A stretch of DNA of 64,000 nt from positions 3,844,001 through 3,908,000 of the forward strand of contig NZ_REFU01000001.1 in the NCBI RefSeq assembly GCF_003688915.1, written 5' to 3'. A program made the position numbers and the translations under genes. Shown here one piece after another: positions 47,608-55,286 of this stretch. The notes under the pieces are model-generated. The model did not search any database and was not told the DNA's origin. It was given only the letters and a program-made list of their open reading frames with translations. This DNA is from Rhodococcus sp. SBT000017. Lineage in GTDB: Bacteria; Actinomycetota; Actinomycetes; Mycobacteriales; Mycobacteriaceae. How positions within the stretch are numbered: position 1 is the stretch's first letter; the number at the start of each line of letters is the position of its first letter.

Positions 47608-47945
47608 TCTCGCAGCATCGGGATCGCACAACTCGGTCCACATCGTGCTCGCACCGCCCACACCCTGGGCTCGAACGCATCTGACCAACATGATTGATGA
47701 ACTTCGCGTCTGGGCCAGCTACGGCACCCGCGCTGTCTACGTCCTCACCCCAGCTCTCTACCTACGCTTGCCGGGCGCTGCGCCACTGAAGCCTGCCGAT
47801 GACTTCAGTCGGCCGATCGGGGCTCGGGGACACGCCCCTCTCCGCTTCCGCCGCGACCGCCCGAGCCCGCGGCGCACTATCCGAAATAACCTCAGCCACA
47901 GCTGAACTCAATATTGTGTCAGCTGGAACCCGCACGCGGTCACGT
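47608..47945 (+). pseudogene. Decayed partial copy of the primase-like rep gene
   Basis: This stretch is clearly homologous to 44095-44440 in the rep gene: shared strings include TCCACATCGTGCTCGC, CCGCCCACACCCTGGGCTCGA and CTACGCTTGCCGGGCGCTGC. The translated part SVHIVLAPPTPWAR is preserved, but the frame breaks after about residue 75 of the copy, and both ends are missing. It covers about residues 137-250 of the Rep protein. It is either a relic of an older related element or a product of recombination between two elements. Confidence 0.88.
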
Positions 47946-48146
47946 GTGACCACACCGTCGGGCTGGTAGGCGCTGCCAACCGCCCCGTGTCGCTCTACCG
48001 GGCGTTTAGTTGCGGGTTTGACCCTCGATCGCGGCCCGGGCTCGAATTTCTACCGCTCGCTTCGACATGTGCTTCGTCCTCCACAAAGTACGAAGCGGCG
48101 TCAAACCCGGGACGATTCAGTCTGTCACGTCATGTCCAGTCGATGC

Positions 48147-48548
48147 TCACAAGACTGATCCACCCCACAGTTGCGCGCATGGATGCCCCCGTGGTCGCCG
48201 CGGCGACCACGTCGACATCTTCAAACTGCGTTGGTGGTGTGTCGTGGCGGCCGGCAACTCCGACGACGGAGCCGAAGCCTGATCAGCGCCGCCCTCCTCC
48301 TCGTCCGAGCCGAACACCGATCCGATGCCGACTGCGAGAATCACGACCGCCGCGATTGCCAGCACGATCATGAGTCCGCGGTTGCCGCCGCCTTTGCTCT
48401 CGGGCAGTCCCGGTGTGGGTAGCGGCGGAGTGGGGCGGGGCGTGCCGGGGGTGGAGTGTTGGGTCCATTGGCCGCCGTCCCAGTATCGTTGTCCACCCGC
48501 ATTGGAGGGGTCGGGATCGGCGTACCAGCCGGGGTTCGGTGTCGTCAT
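48147..48548 (-). CDS. DUF2510 membrane protein, probably truncated
   Basis: A 133-residue frame. The N terminus PGWYADPDPSNAGGQRYWDGGQWTQH (key parts PGWYADP and RYWDGGQWT) is a DUF2510 domain, followed by a proline-rich linker and one transmembrane helix (LMIVLAIAAVVILAVGIGSVFG). After the helix the sequence turns into Arg/Pro-rich residues that look out of frame (HQRSLKMSTWSPRRPRGHP), so the extracellular domain normally found here has been lost, probably at a junction near 48230. Between 47946 and 48146 I see no gene. Confidence 0.65.
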   Translation of the reverse strand: MTTPNPGWYADPDPSNAGGQRYWDGGQWTQHSTPGTPRPTPPLPTPGLPESKGGGNRGLMIVLAIAAVVILAVGIGSVFGSDEEEGGADQASAPSSELPAATTHHQRSLKMSTWSPRRPRGHPCAQLWGGSVL

Positions 48549-48600
48549 CGGTGAAGTGTCCCAGGTCGACAACATCGAACTCACCGCGTTGACCTGACCT

Positions 48601-48780
48601 CTATTCGCAACCGACACCATCCCCGTCACCGTCGAACTTGGTGCTGAAACCAGGTTCTCCGACTCGAATGGGGACGGCTCCCGCCGCACGGACTGCAGGG
48701 CTCAAACGGCTCCTTGCCCCGGCGGGGGTAGGTCTCGTTGACATTCGCATCCTGGTCGCCGAGGAGGAATCATGCGGCCT
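48601..48780 (-). pseudogene. Excalibur-domain gene fragment, frameshifted
   Basis: Read on the minus strand, the end of this stretch encodes PAVRAAGAVPIRVGEPGF and then FDGDGDGVGCE before a stop, the calcium-binding Excalibur signature. The reading frame upstream is broken: a different frame (ANVNETYPRRGKEPFEPC) continues it, and no start or signal peptide is left. It is a remnant of a secreted protein gene. Confidence 0.55.
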
Positions 48781-48795
48781 GACGTCTTGGTCCGG

Positions 48796-49059
48796 TCACG
48801 TCAGTTCATTGCGCGTGTAGATCAAGCCGATGCCGTGCGCCGCGCGATCGATGACGATGCCAGCCCGAGTTGCAGCGTCGAGGATGTCCAACCGCAGAAG
48901 CAAAGTCGTCCTTCCATCCCCCGACGTATCCAAGTCGCCACCCTTCATCAGACCCCAAGCGGCCTGCCGTGCAAGCTCTGTCAGTTCTGTAGTCGCGTCA
49001 GAGTTATTCATCTGGCGAAGGCGCTGATACAGGGGCCGGTCACCCAGGTGGCCGACCAA
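48796..49059 (-). CDS. Small hypothetical protein
   Basis: An 87-residue frame with a TTG start at 49059; ATG 49011 would give a 71-residue protein (MNNSDATTELTELARQAAWG). The sequence LLLRLDILDAATRAGIVID looks like an ordinary amphipathic helix-rich protein rather than antisense noise. I recognise no family. It lies in the decayed part of the island with no partner on its strand except the Excalibur remnant. Confidence 0.4.
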   Translation of the reverse strand: MVGHLGDRPLYQRLRQMNNSDATTELTELARQAAWGLMKGGDLDTSGDGRTTLLLRLDILDAATRAGIVIDRAAHGIGLIYTRNELT

Positions 49060-49349
49060 ATCTGCGCACTGTTATTGACCTCACCAATCGCTCGATAAGT
49101 GTGCGCTATCACACGCTAACGCGTCATTTCCGGGCACCCGGTATGTTTTGAGCGGTATGGCAAGTTTTTTGGAGGGGTTTGATGCAATAAAGCAATCTCT
49201 GTGACTGCGATCCGATGGCAGCGGTCATGCGTAAGCGTAGTTGAATTTTGTAGAAAACGGTACAGCGGTTGAGTACTGCGATTCTCGCTGTTACCGTCCT
49301 GTCGATCTCGGGGCGTACGCCTCGACTGACCGAATCACGGGGGATAGCA
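49060..49349 (+). promoter_or_regulatory. Upstream region of the first porin gene
   Basis: No gene is seen in these 290 bp. The last part shows lower GC (GTATGTTTTGAGCGG, TTGAATTTTGTAGAAAAC) and probably holds the porin promoter and a long leader. A ribosome site GGGGGA lies seven bases before the ATG at 49350. Confidence 0.45.
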
Positions 49350-50030
49350 ATGCAATTCAGCCAGACAACGAGAAACCGCCGCCGATTCGCCGCGAGCGGC
49401 GCCTGGCTGAGTGCGATCACTGCAGTCGCAATTCTCCCGCTGGTGCTCACTGGCACGGCCTCCGCCGCGCCAGTGCAGCTAGCAGACAAGTCCACGCAGA
49501 CCGTGTCCGACGATGGCTGGAACCTCAGCTTGACCGCGAACGAGCTCACCGTCGACTCAGTGCCCAACCTGGCGACGACCCCTTTCACGCGGGAGGGCTT
49601 CGTCTCAGCGAAGGTGACCGGTCGGATTACAGGCGAGGGAACGGTTCCAGTGAAGACGGGGTACATCGAGCAAGGCCTTCAGATCGGCTGCCAGGTAGAT
49701 GTGTCATCTGGTCTCGCTGTAGGGCTGGGATTTTCGATCGGCCCGACCGCGGGAGTCACCATTTCGGGGATTCCGGGCGCGAACCTCGGCGTCTCCGCGT
49801 CGGTGAGCCCGAGCATTCAGACGACGCTCGTCCCGGGCACGATTACGACTGTTCCGCTGGGGAAGAAGAACCTCGAAGGATCACGGGGATCGATCGATGC
49901 CGATGCGATCCATGTGAAGATCGACGCTTGCTACGGCCCCGTGACGGTACGGACCTACGCCCAGCTCTCCGTGTCTACTCCCACCGCCGACAACAGTCTG
50001 TTCGTGTACTCGGACCCGACCTGGCTCTGA
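49350..50030 (+). CDS. MspA-family porin (island copy)
   Basis: A 226-residue exported protein. An Arg-rich N terminus is followed by a hydrophobic signal segment ending near TASA-AP. The mature part carries the MspA pattern: TVSDDGWNLSLTANEL, FTREGFVSAKVTG, GYIEQGLQIGCQVDVSSG and the C-terminal FVYSDPTWL. MspA proteins form octameric channels in the mycolic-acid outer membrane and admit small hydrophilic solutes. It is a close paralogue of the porin at 62366, and a putative secreted nuclease gene follows 68 bp later. Confidence 0.9.
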   Translation: MQFSQTTRNRRRFAASGAWLSAITAVAILPLVLTGTASAAPVQLADKSTQTVSDDGWNLSLTANELTVDSVPNLATTPFTREGFVSAKVTGRITGEGTVPVKTGYIEQGLQIGCQVDVSSGLAVGLGFSIGPTAGVTISGIPGANLGVSASVSPSIQTTLVPGTITTVPLGKKNLEGSRGSIDADAIHVKIDACYGPVTVRTYAQLSVSTPTADNSLFVYSDPTWL

Positions 50031-50098
50031 TCTTTCGTATCACCCGGCCGTGACGACCGCGTCGCACGGCAGAAACCGCTGCGCTGGAACGGAACCCG

Positions 50099-51067
50099 AT
50101 GCGATCACTCACGTTCAGACTACTCCTCGCGGCGGCGACAGTCATTGCGATCATCGCCGCTCAACCTGTCCTGCTCGCTCCGATTGCCTCCGCAGAGACG
50201 CCTGCGGAGCGGTGCAGTCGGGAGACGTCCGCCTACGACGCCGCGTGGGAAGCGAGCTGGGCTGCCGCGAATCCAGGCGGTGGTACTCCGCCTCCGCCGC
50301 CAGTGCCCTACATCTGCCGGGATCCATCGGCGACACCCGAGCCCACCCCGACTGCACCGAAACCTGCCCCCGCGCTCCCGGACATCTCCACCACCACACC
50401 AGCGCCAACCCAGCAGCGGGTGGGATCGAACGCCCCCACCAATTTTCCCGAGTACAACGGCACAGACATCGTCCCGCTCCCCGCGCTGCCATCGCTGGCT
50501 GACCTCATCCCGACCGCGACTCCAGCACCGCTCCCGATCGACCAATCCGGCCCTCAAGCTCCACTCGTCGGCGACTCGATCACGATCGACGACATCCTCG
50601 CAGCGTGCAGGCCCGTCGCAATCCCACGCCCGCAGAGCGCGCAGGAATTGACGGAGTCAGCGCGCCTCATACGCGCTATTGAGGAATACCCGGTCAGTGG
50701 AGTACCGGACGGCGGTCGACAGGATCCGCGACGACATCGCGGGAGGCGCGTACGGGAACCAGTTCGACTCGGTCGCCTGGGACGCCGACCACGTGATCTC
50801 GCTGAACCGGCTCGTTCAGACCCCGGGCTTCACCAGCCTGTCACCGGCGGACCAACTCGCGATCGCACACAGCCCCGAGAACTTGAAGCCGCTCCGGCGG
50901 GGATGGAACCGGTCGAAACAGGCCGACTCGGTGTACGACTGGCAGGGTCCGAGATCGGGCCCCTCGCCAACCCCGACCGAGGCCGAGCGAGTCGAACTCT
51001 GCCAGAGCGAAGCCAAGGCGACCAGCTACATCCTCGACCAGATCTCGCTGCGAAGCTCACCACCTGA
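50099..51067 (+). CDS. Secreted Pro/Thr-rich protein, 5' part of a probably frameshifted HNH-nuclease gene
   Basis: The first 200 residues look real: a signal peptide (residues 1-33, ending ASAETP), then a Pro/Thr-rich linker (TPTAPKPAPALPDISTTTP). After about 50700 this frame turns into Arg/Gly/Pro-rich sequence, while the frame one base over encodes a convincing HNH domain (see 50679). The natural gene is therefore most likely 50099-51554 with a +1 frame change near 50680-50700, either a mutation, a sequencing error or, less likely, programmed frameshifting. If read as separate genes, only the 5' two thirds are native. Confidence 0.6.
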   Translation: MRSLTFRLLLAAATVIAIIAAQPVLLAPIASAETPAERCSRETSAYDAAWEASWAAANPGGGTPPPPPVPYICRDPSATPEPTPTAPKPAPALPDISTTTPAPTQQRVGSNAPTNFPEYNGTDIVPLPALPSLADLIPTATPAPLPIDQSGPQAPLVGDSITIDDILAACRPVAIPRPQSAQELTESARLIRAIEEYPVSGVPDGGRQDPRRHRGRRVREPVRLGRLGRRPRDLAEPARSDPGLHQPVTGGPTRDRTQPRELEAAPAGMEPVETGRLGVRLAGSEIGPLANPDRGRASRTLPERSQGDQLHPRPDLAAKLTT

Positions 51068-51554
51068 ACGGGAGGACTCCGCAGACAGTGGCGTCTCCAA
51101 CCCTCCCACCGCGCCGCCGACAGATCCTCCTGCGCTCACGGACACTGTCACAGCGACCGTCGAGGAGATCCCCTACCCACAGCAGGCCGCGCCCGCCTCG
51201 CCCGAATGGACGCCGGAGCGGACGGCCAGCATCGACACCACCACCCCTGCGTGGACTGAGCCGAGCCAACTCCCCGCGCAGCCTTCACCTGAGATCGCGC
51301 CTCCCACAGTGACATCGTCGATCCGGCCGCCGGTCGAAGCCCCCCGGGTCACCTCAAACACCAACTCGCCGAGAAGCTCCGCGCCGTCGAGGCCCAGCAC
51401 TGCGACCGAGGACGACGACAGCTTCTGGGAAAAGGCAGCCCCGTACGCGGCGGGGGCAGGCCTGATCGCTCTCGGCATCGCCGTTGCCCCCGCTGCGCCC
51501 GTGCTCGGGGCGGGTGCCGTGATCGGCGGGATCGCCGCAGGTGCCACCGGATGA
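50679..51554 (+). CDS. HNH endonuclease domain protein with Pro/Ser/Thr-rich tail and C-terminal hydrophobic segment
   Basis: A 291-residue frame starting at a weak TTG. Near its N terminus, YRTAVDRIRDDIAGGAYGNQF leads into WDADHVISLN, then SPENLKPLRRGWNRSK, the DH...N...N/K pattern of an HNH (beta-beta-alpha metal) nuclease. A long Pro/Ser/Thr-rich region follows, and the end is hydrophobic (AAPYAAGAGLIALGIAVAP, GAVIGGIAAGATG), suggesting membrane or wall attachment. Joined to the secretion signal upstream, it would be an exported nuclease. Its stop overlaps the ATG of the lipoprotein gene. Confidence 0.65.
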   Translation: MRNTRSVEYRTAVDRIRDDIAGGAYGNQFDSVAWDADHVISLNRLVQTPGFTSLSPADQLAIAHSPENLKPLRRGWNRSKQADSVYDWQGPRSGPSPTPTEAERVELCQSEAKATSYILDQISLRSSPPEREDSADSGVSNPPTAPPTDPPALTDTVTATVEEIPYPQQAAPASPEWTPERTASIDTTTPAWTEPSQLPAQPSPEIAPPTVTSSIRPPVEAPRVTSNTNSPRSSAPSRPSTATEDDDSFWEKAAPYAAGAGLIALGIAVAPAAPVLGAGAVIGGIAAGATG

Positions 51555-52273
51555 CCATGCCCTCGCACTCGATCGGAAAGGTGAACCGCGTGAGCGCGCT
51601 GCATCGAACCAGGCTTGTTTCGTCCTTACTCGGTCTGACACTCCTCCTCACGGGCTGCTCCCAGCAGGAGATCGACCAATCAGAGCCCGAAGAGGTGTCG
51701 ATCGACATCAGCCGGCTCGCCGAGCTGGAGCGGACTGTTCCTGCTGGCGGTGAGTTCCACTACAACGGTCGGACCGTGACCGCAGACGACTTCGCCGCCA
51801 CCCAGCAGCAGTCGTTGGACTCGCTGACAGTTTCTCCGCCGGAGTGCGGCAAAGTGGGCTCGAGCGGCGAGATGCTCCCTGCAGGAACGGCCGTGGAGTC
51901 TGTCAGCGTTGCCCTACCCGGTTCCTTCGTCACGCTGTCCGCGCAGGAGTTGCCGACGCCGAGAGTGCGCCGCCCGGCTGATTCGCCGGATTGCTCCAGG
52001 TTCAGCTTCACCGGCGAGGCCGGCGAGGGAATCTCCGTCCCCACCGAGCCAGCCGTGATTGCGGACGCGGACAACACCGGCACCCGGACGATGACCTTCG
52101 CTGCGGATGGGAAGGCCGCAGACCAGTACGGGTTCATCTCGTGGCTCGACGACACCCACGTAGTGACGGCGATCGTCCTGCCGAGGGAGGAGTCCTCGCC
52201 GGGGCAGCTGTACGTGAACCCGGAGTCAGGACGTGAACTTCTCGTCGCCGCGGCGTCCCTCGTACGCCGCTAG
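51551..52273 (+). CDS. Secreted lipoprotein, unknown function
   Basis: A 240-residue protein with a lipobox LLTGC (Cys at residue 36 from ATG 51551, or 23 from GTG 51590, which has AAGG upstream). The mature part is rich in Ser, Pro and acidic residues and ends FISWLDDTHVVTAIVLP with a final hydrophobic strand. I recognise no family. It is coupled by overlap to the HNH gene and followed by a cytosolic gene 43 bp later, so the three may act together. Confidence 0.75.
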   Translation: MTMPSHSIGKVNRVSALHRTRLVSSLLGLTLLLTGCSQQEIDQSEPEEVSIDISRLAELERTVPAGGEFHYNGRTVTADDFAATQQQSLDSLTVSPPECGKVGSSGEMLPAGTAVESVSVALPGSFVTLSAQELPTPRVRRPADSPDCSRFSFTGEAGEGISVPTEPAVIADADNTGTRTMTFAADGKAADQYGFISWLDDTHVVTAIVLPREESSPGQLYVNPESGRELLVAAASLVRR

Positions 52274-52316
52274 GCTGGCGTTTCAACCCTATTCGGTGCT
52301 CAGAAGGAGGAACGAG

Positions 52317-53090
52317 ATGTCACTCCGCGACCAGCTCGAGGCGCTGATGCCCACGTCTGGCCCCTTCGAGCGGCTGGAGATCGTCGATCCCGCCGACCTC
52401 ACCTCGGAGGAGACAGCAGTCATCCCGCCCGGCTGGATCACGGCCGCGCAGATGGAGGGTCCGGCCGCAGTGCGGGCAGCACTCCAGCTCTGGGAAGCCG
52501 CGCTTCCATCCCGGCTTCCCGGCACTGTCGCAGACATCCGGAGTCGTGGCCTCGACGTGCTGATCGGCCGTGCGTACCCCGGCGGGGAGTTTCCCGCGCG
52601 CCTTGTACTCGTATACGCACTCTCTGTCTCCTCGCCCGTGCGCAAGATCGATGCCTGCTTCGGCTACCTCCCCGCGCCGGCTGACGCACTCCCGCCCTTC
52701 TGGTCCAGGCTTACCCACAACATCGGCCGCTTCCACACCGGCGTCCACGACGGGCTCCGGACTCAGCTCGGCGGGCTCCTCCCATCGACGGGTCTCCGCC
52801 CGGTCAGCGCCGACCCCGTGCGAGCGGAAGCGCCCCAGCCCGAGTTCCTCGACCAGAATTTCAACGCGTTGCCGGCGGAGCGAATCCCGCGACTGGAAGA
52901 TCTTGTCGTCCTCGTCCGGACATTCTCCGACGGTGTCGCGGTGGACCTGTCCGACCCCGACCTCGCGGCATGGGATGTGACTGATCTTTTTCAACCGAGC
53001 AAGCTGGAGACATGGTCGGCGATCGACGCAGCACTGATGGACTGTCTGAGCACACCGGTGGAAAGCTATACAGAGTTCGGCTACGAGTGA
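52317..53090 (+). CDS. Hypothetical cytosolic protein, possible partner/immunity protein of the HNH protein
   Basis: A 257-residue protein without signal peptide or membrane segment. AGAAGGAGG lies six bases before the ATG at 52317, a strong ribosome site that fixes the start. The content is acidic with Trp-rich stretches (WITAAQMEG, FWSRLTHNIGRFHTG). I recognise no family. As the third gene after a secreted HNH-like protein and a lipoprotein, it fits the position of an immunity protein, but this is inferred from order and acidity only. Confidence 0.75.
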   Translation: MSLRDQLEALMPTSGPFERLEIVDPADLTSEETAVIPPGWITAAQMEGPAAVRAALQLWEAALPSRLPGTVADIRSRGLDVLIGRAYPGGEFPARLVLVYALSVSSPVRKIDACFGYLPAPADALPPFWSRLTHNIGRFHTGVHDGLRTQLGGLLPSTGLRPVSADPVRAEAPQPEFLDQNFNALPAERIPRLEDLVVLVRTFSDGVAVDLSDPDLAAWDVTDLFQPSKLETWSAIDAALMDCLSTPVESYTEFGYE

Positions 53091-53508
53091 CCGCCCACGC
53101 ACAGTCGGACGTCAACGTCGGCGAGTCATGACCGGCCGATCAAAAAGTCACGCCCCGTGAACGTGCTGCGATCTAGCGGGGCCTTCGCTGGTCGCGGACC
53201 TCAATACGCCGGGCCGCACGACCTTCGATGTCATCGTCGACGGGCTTCGGTATCAAAACTGAGTTACCGCCGGTCCGAACCCCAATGCCGTTGCAATGTT
53301 CGACGTCGCAGGGCGGCCAGATAGTCGATCGATGCGAAACACCAACTGCCCACCGTAGCCGCTCGTGGAGGCGGTTCCGCCGCCGCGAACCCCCCTGCGA
53401 TCGGTGCGGAGCATCATGCCACCGCCATCCTGACTCGCGTCAAGGCTTCGCGCCCACGTCTCAACACACAAAAGTCTCGATCAAGATCAGGCCCCGAAAC
53501 CCCTAGCT
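53091..53508. other. Degenerate region left of the IS element
   Basis: No intact gene. One frame ending near 53260 (LNTPGRTTFDVIVDGLRYQN) looks like the tail of a lost gene. Another frame, open from about 53325, runs without stop to the IS boundary and continues in frame after it (see the fragment at 54801). Confidence 0.45.
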
Positions 53509-53537
53509 GTGAGGTTCCCCCGAAAAGTGGACAGTGG

Positions 53538-54416
53538 TTACGCGGCCATGACAGGCGCGATCAGTGACTGTTCGTAATTGGCGGGGCTGAGCATCCCGAT
53601 TGTGGAGTGCCTACGGCGAGTGTTGTAGAAATTCATCCAATTGTCAACTGCAGCAATCAATTCAGCGGCATAGGCGAAGGTGTGGCGGTAGTAGTACTCG
53701 TGTTTGAAGGTCGACCACAGGCTCTCCGCGCCGGCATTGTCCCAGCATATACCGGTTTCCCCCATCGAGCGCCGCAGCCCATATCGTTCGCACGCCTGCT
53801 TCATGATCTCTGCCGTGTACTGACTTCCCCTGTCCGAGTGCATGATTGTGCCGGCGACATCGCCACCGCGTTCGGCGACGGCCATGTCCAATGCTTCGAG
53901 AACCAGCTCGGTGCGCATGTGGTCCGCCACCGACCAACCCAGGACCTTCTTCGAGTGTTCGTCCTTGATTGCACATAGGTACATATCACCCTCACCGCAG
54001 GTCAGGTAGGTGATGTCCGATGTCCACACCGCATCGAGGCGGCCCTGGTCGAACCGGCGTTGCACGAGATCATCGGGGAACGAGGCGAAGGGATCGACCA
54101 CGGTGGTGCGAACCTTGAACGTGCGCGGGCTGATCCCGACGATGCCGAGTGAGCGCATGATCTTCGCGACCGTCTTGTCATCGATCACCTCGCCGCGGTC
54201 GTGCAGTTCAGCGGTGATCCGAGGCGACCCGTACACCCCTTTCGACTCACGGTGTATGTCGAGGATCTTCACCTCCAGATCTGTACGTCGTTGCTGCCGT
54301 TCTCCCAATCTTATTGTCACACTGCGTCCTTGGTGTTTATAGAAACCTGAGGTCGACACTTCCAGTAGTCGTGCCATCCGGTGAACTGCGGAGTTCGCGC
54401 ACTCCACGGCCATCAA
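53538..54416 (-). CDS. IS3-family transposase OrfB (DDE integrase domain)
   Basis: A 292-residue frame with the integrase core: the first Asp in VWTSDITYL, the second in MHSDRGSQY, and the Glu in NAGAESLWSTFKHEYY, 35 residues later, the DD(35)E spacing. The N-terminal HTH_21-like region (VYGSPRITAELHDRG) is present. It is normally made as an OrfAB fusion by -1 frameshifting at the AAAAAAG run at 54463-54469; the orfB frame is open from that run onwards. TTG 54416 and ATG 54413 are possible internal starts. Confidence 0.93.
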   Translation of the reverse strand: MMAVECANSAVHRMARLLEVSTSGFYKHQGRSVTIRLGERQQRRTDLEVKILDIHRESKGVYGSPRITAELHDRGEVIDDKTVAKIMRSLGIVGISPRTFKVRTTVVDPFASFPDDLVQRRFDQGRLDAVWTSDITYLTCGEGDMYLCAIKDEHSKKVLGWSVADHMRTELVLEALDMAVAERGGDVAGTIMHSDRGSQYTAEIMKQACERYGLRRSMGETGICWDNAGAESLWSTFKHEYYYRHTFAYAAELIAAVDNWMNFYNTRRRHSTIGMLSPANYEQSLIAPVMAA

Positions 54417-54427
54417 CGCGTAGAGCT

Positions 54428-54733
54428 CTACTTTTGTTGATTCGCCGCGAAGTACGCGGACGCTTTTTTCAGGAACGCGATGTCTTTCTCCTGCTCGGAA
54501 ACCTGCTTACGGAGCCGGGAGAGCTCCGAGCGCTCCGCGGCGGTCAGCGGCTGATCACCGGATGCAGCTGCGGCTTCGATACGGCGGCGTTCGTCGGCGA
54601 CCCAGCGTCCGAGCAAAGCTTCGTTGATGCCCAGTTCACGGGCGACCTCGGCGATGGTGCGGCCGGAATCGATCACCCGGCGTGCGGCCTCGACCTTGTA
54701 CTCGGTCGTGAACGACCTGCGTTTGCGGGACAT
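54428..54733 (-). CDS. IS3-family transposase OrfA (HTH)
   Basis: A 101-residue protein: RRSFTTEYKVEAARRVIDSGRTIAEVARELGINEALLGRWV (pieces TEYKVEAARRV and IAEVARELGI) is the transposase helix-turn-helix, followed by a leucine-zipper-like coiled coil (LSRLRKQVSEQEKDIAFLKKA). It binds the IS ends. The slippery AAAAAAG sits in its last part, so a -1 shift there makes OrfAB. Confidence 0.94.
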   Translation of the reverse strand: MSRKRRSFTTEYKVEAARRVIDSGRTIAEVARELGINEALLGRWVADERRRIEAAAASGDQPLTAAERSELSRLRKQVSEQEKDIAFLKKASAYFAANQQK

Positions 54734-54802
54734 GAGGACATCCTTCCAGCGGAACCTGTGGTCCTGCTAGCTCGGTGTCCACTATCCGGGGGGAACCTCA
54801 CT

Positions 54803-55087
54803 GACGGATCAGGTATCTGCGGCTTCGAGGGAGGCTATGCGTTTGCCCTGTTCATCGATCATGGGTACGTCGCCTATCGCATCCCGGTGGAAGACGATCA
54901 CACCCTCATGACCCCAGGTAAGACCGACTACCTCTACGACAACGCAGGCGTCCGCATGCCTGCATGGCGCATCACTCTGTCGTTGGCGGAGAGACCGATG
55001 CTCGCAGCCTTCGATGCTGGTCGTGATACCGTCTCGGCCGAACTGGACGCAATGGAGCAAAGCGACCGGCAGGGCTCAGCCGCTTAG
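54803..55087 (+). pseudogene. 3' fragment of a gene interrupted by the IS element
   Basis: Right of the IS, a frame encodes about 94 residues (GICGFEGGYAFALFIDHGYV, then RIPVEDDHTLMTPGKTDYLY) to a stop at 55087, with codon use typical of real genes here. Removing the IS and one CTG copy joins it in frame to the open frame on the left (ending APKPLA). The family is unknown. A rho-type hairpin follows at 55184, which could be its terminator. Confidence 0.6.
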
Positions 55088-55183
55088 TCCTACAGCTCAG
55101 ACCACTTGCTCAACATCCGACGTGTCTCCTTCGACAGGTTTGAATGCCATGCACTTACCTCCGCCACATGTTCGTTTCGGATT

Positions 55184-55209
55184 CCGGTCCACCCGCCCGG
55201 GTGGACCGG
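55184..55209 (+). terminator. Intrinsic terminator
   Basis: A perfect 11-bp stem CCGGTCCACCC/GGGTGGACCGG with a GCCC loop is followed by TTTCATTT. It ends transcription coming from the left before the FNT channel gene. Confidence 0.75.
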
Positions 55210-55286
55210 TTTCATTTGTCCCGGTCGAAGCCGAGCTCCGTCGCGACCTGGTTGGTAGATCTCGGCTCAGTGGGTACTACCTGCGA

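Larger units (their letters stand above)
53509..54803. mobile_element. IS3-family insertion sequence with 3-bp target duplication
   Basis: The element spans 53512-54800 (1289 bp). Its ends are inverted repeats: TGAGGTTCCCCCGAAAAGTG at the left and, read from the right end, TGAGGTTCCCCCCGGATAGT. A CTG triplet at 53509-53511 is repeated at 54801-54803, the 3-bp target duplication expected of IS3 elements. Inside are orfA and orfB on the minus strand with an A6G slippery heptamer. All parts look intact, so the insertion is probably recent. Confidence 0.93.

Noticed and set aside
48035..48065. Possible degenerate right attachment site resembling the tRNA-Ser 3' end (GGGCTCGAATTTCTACCGCT)
   Set aside because: Too many mismatches and an extra base compared with GGGTTCGAATCCCTCCGCT; chance similarity cannot be excluded.
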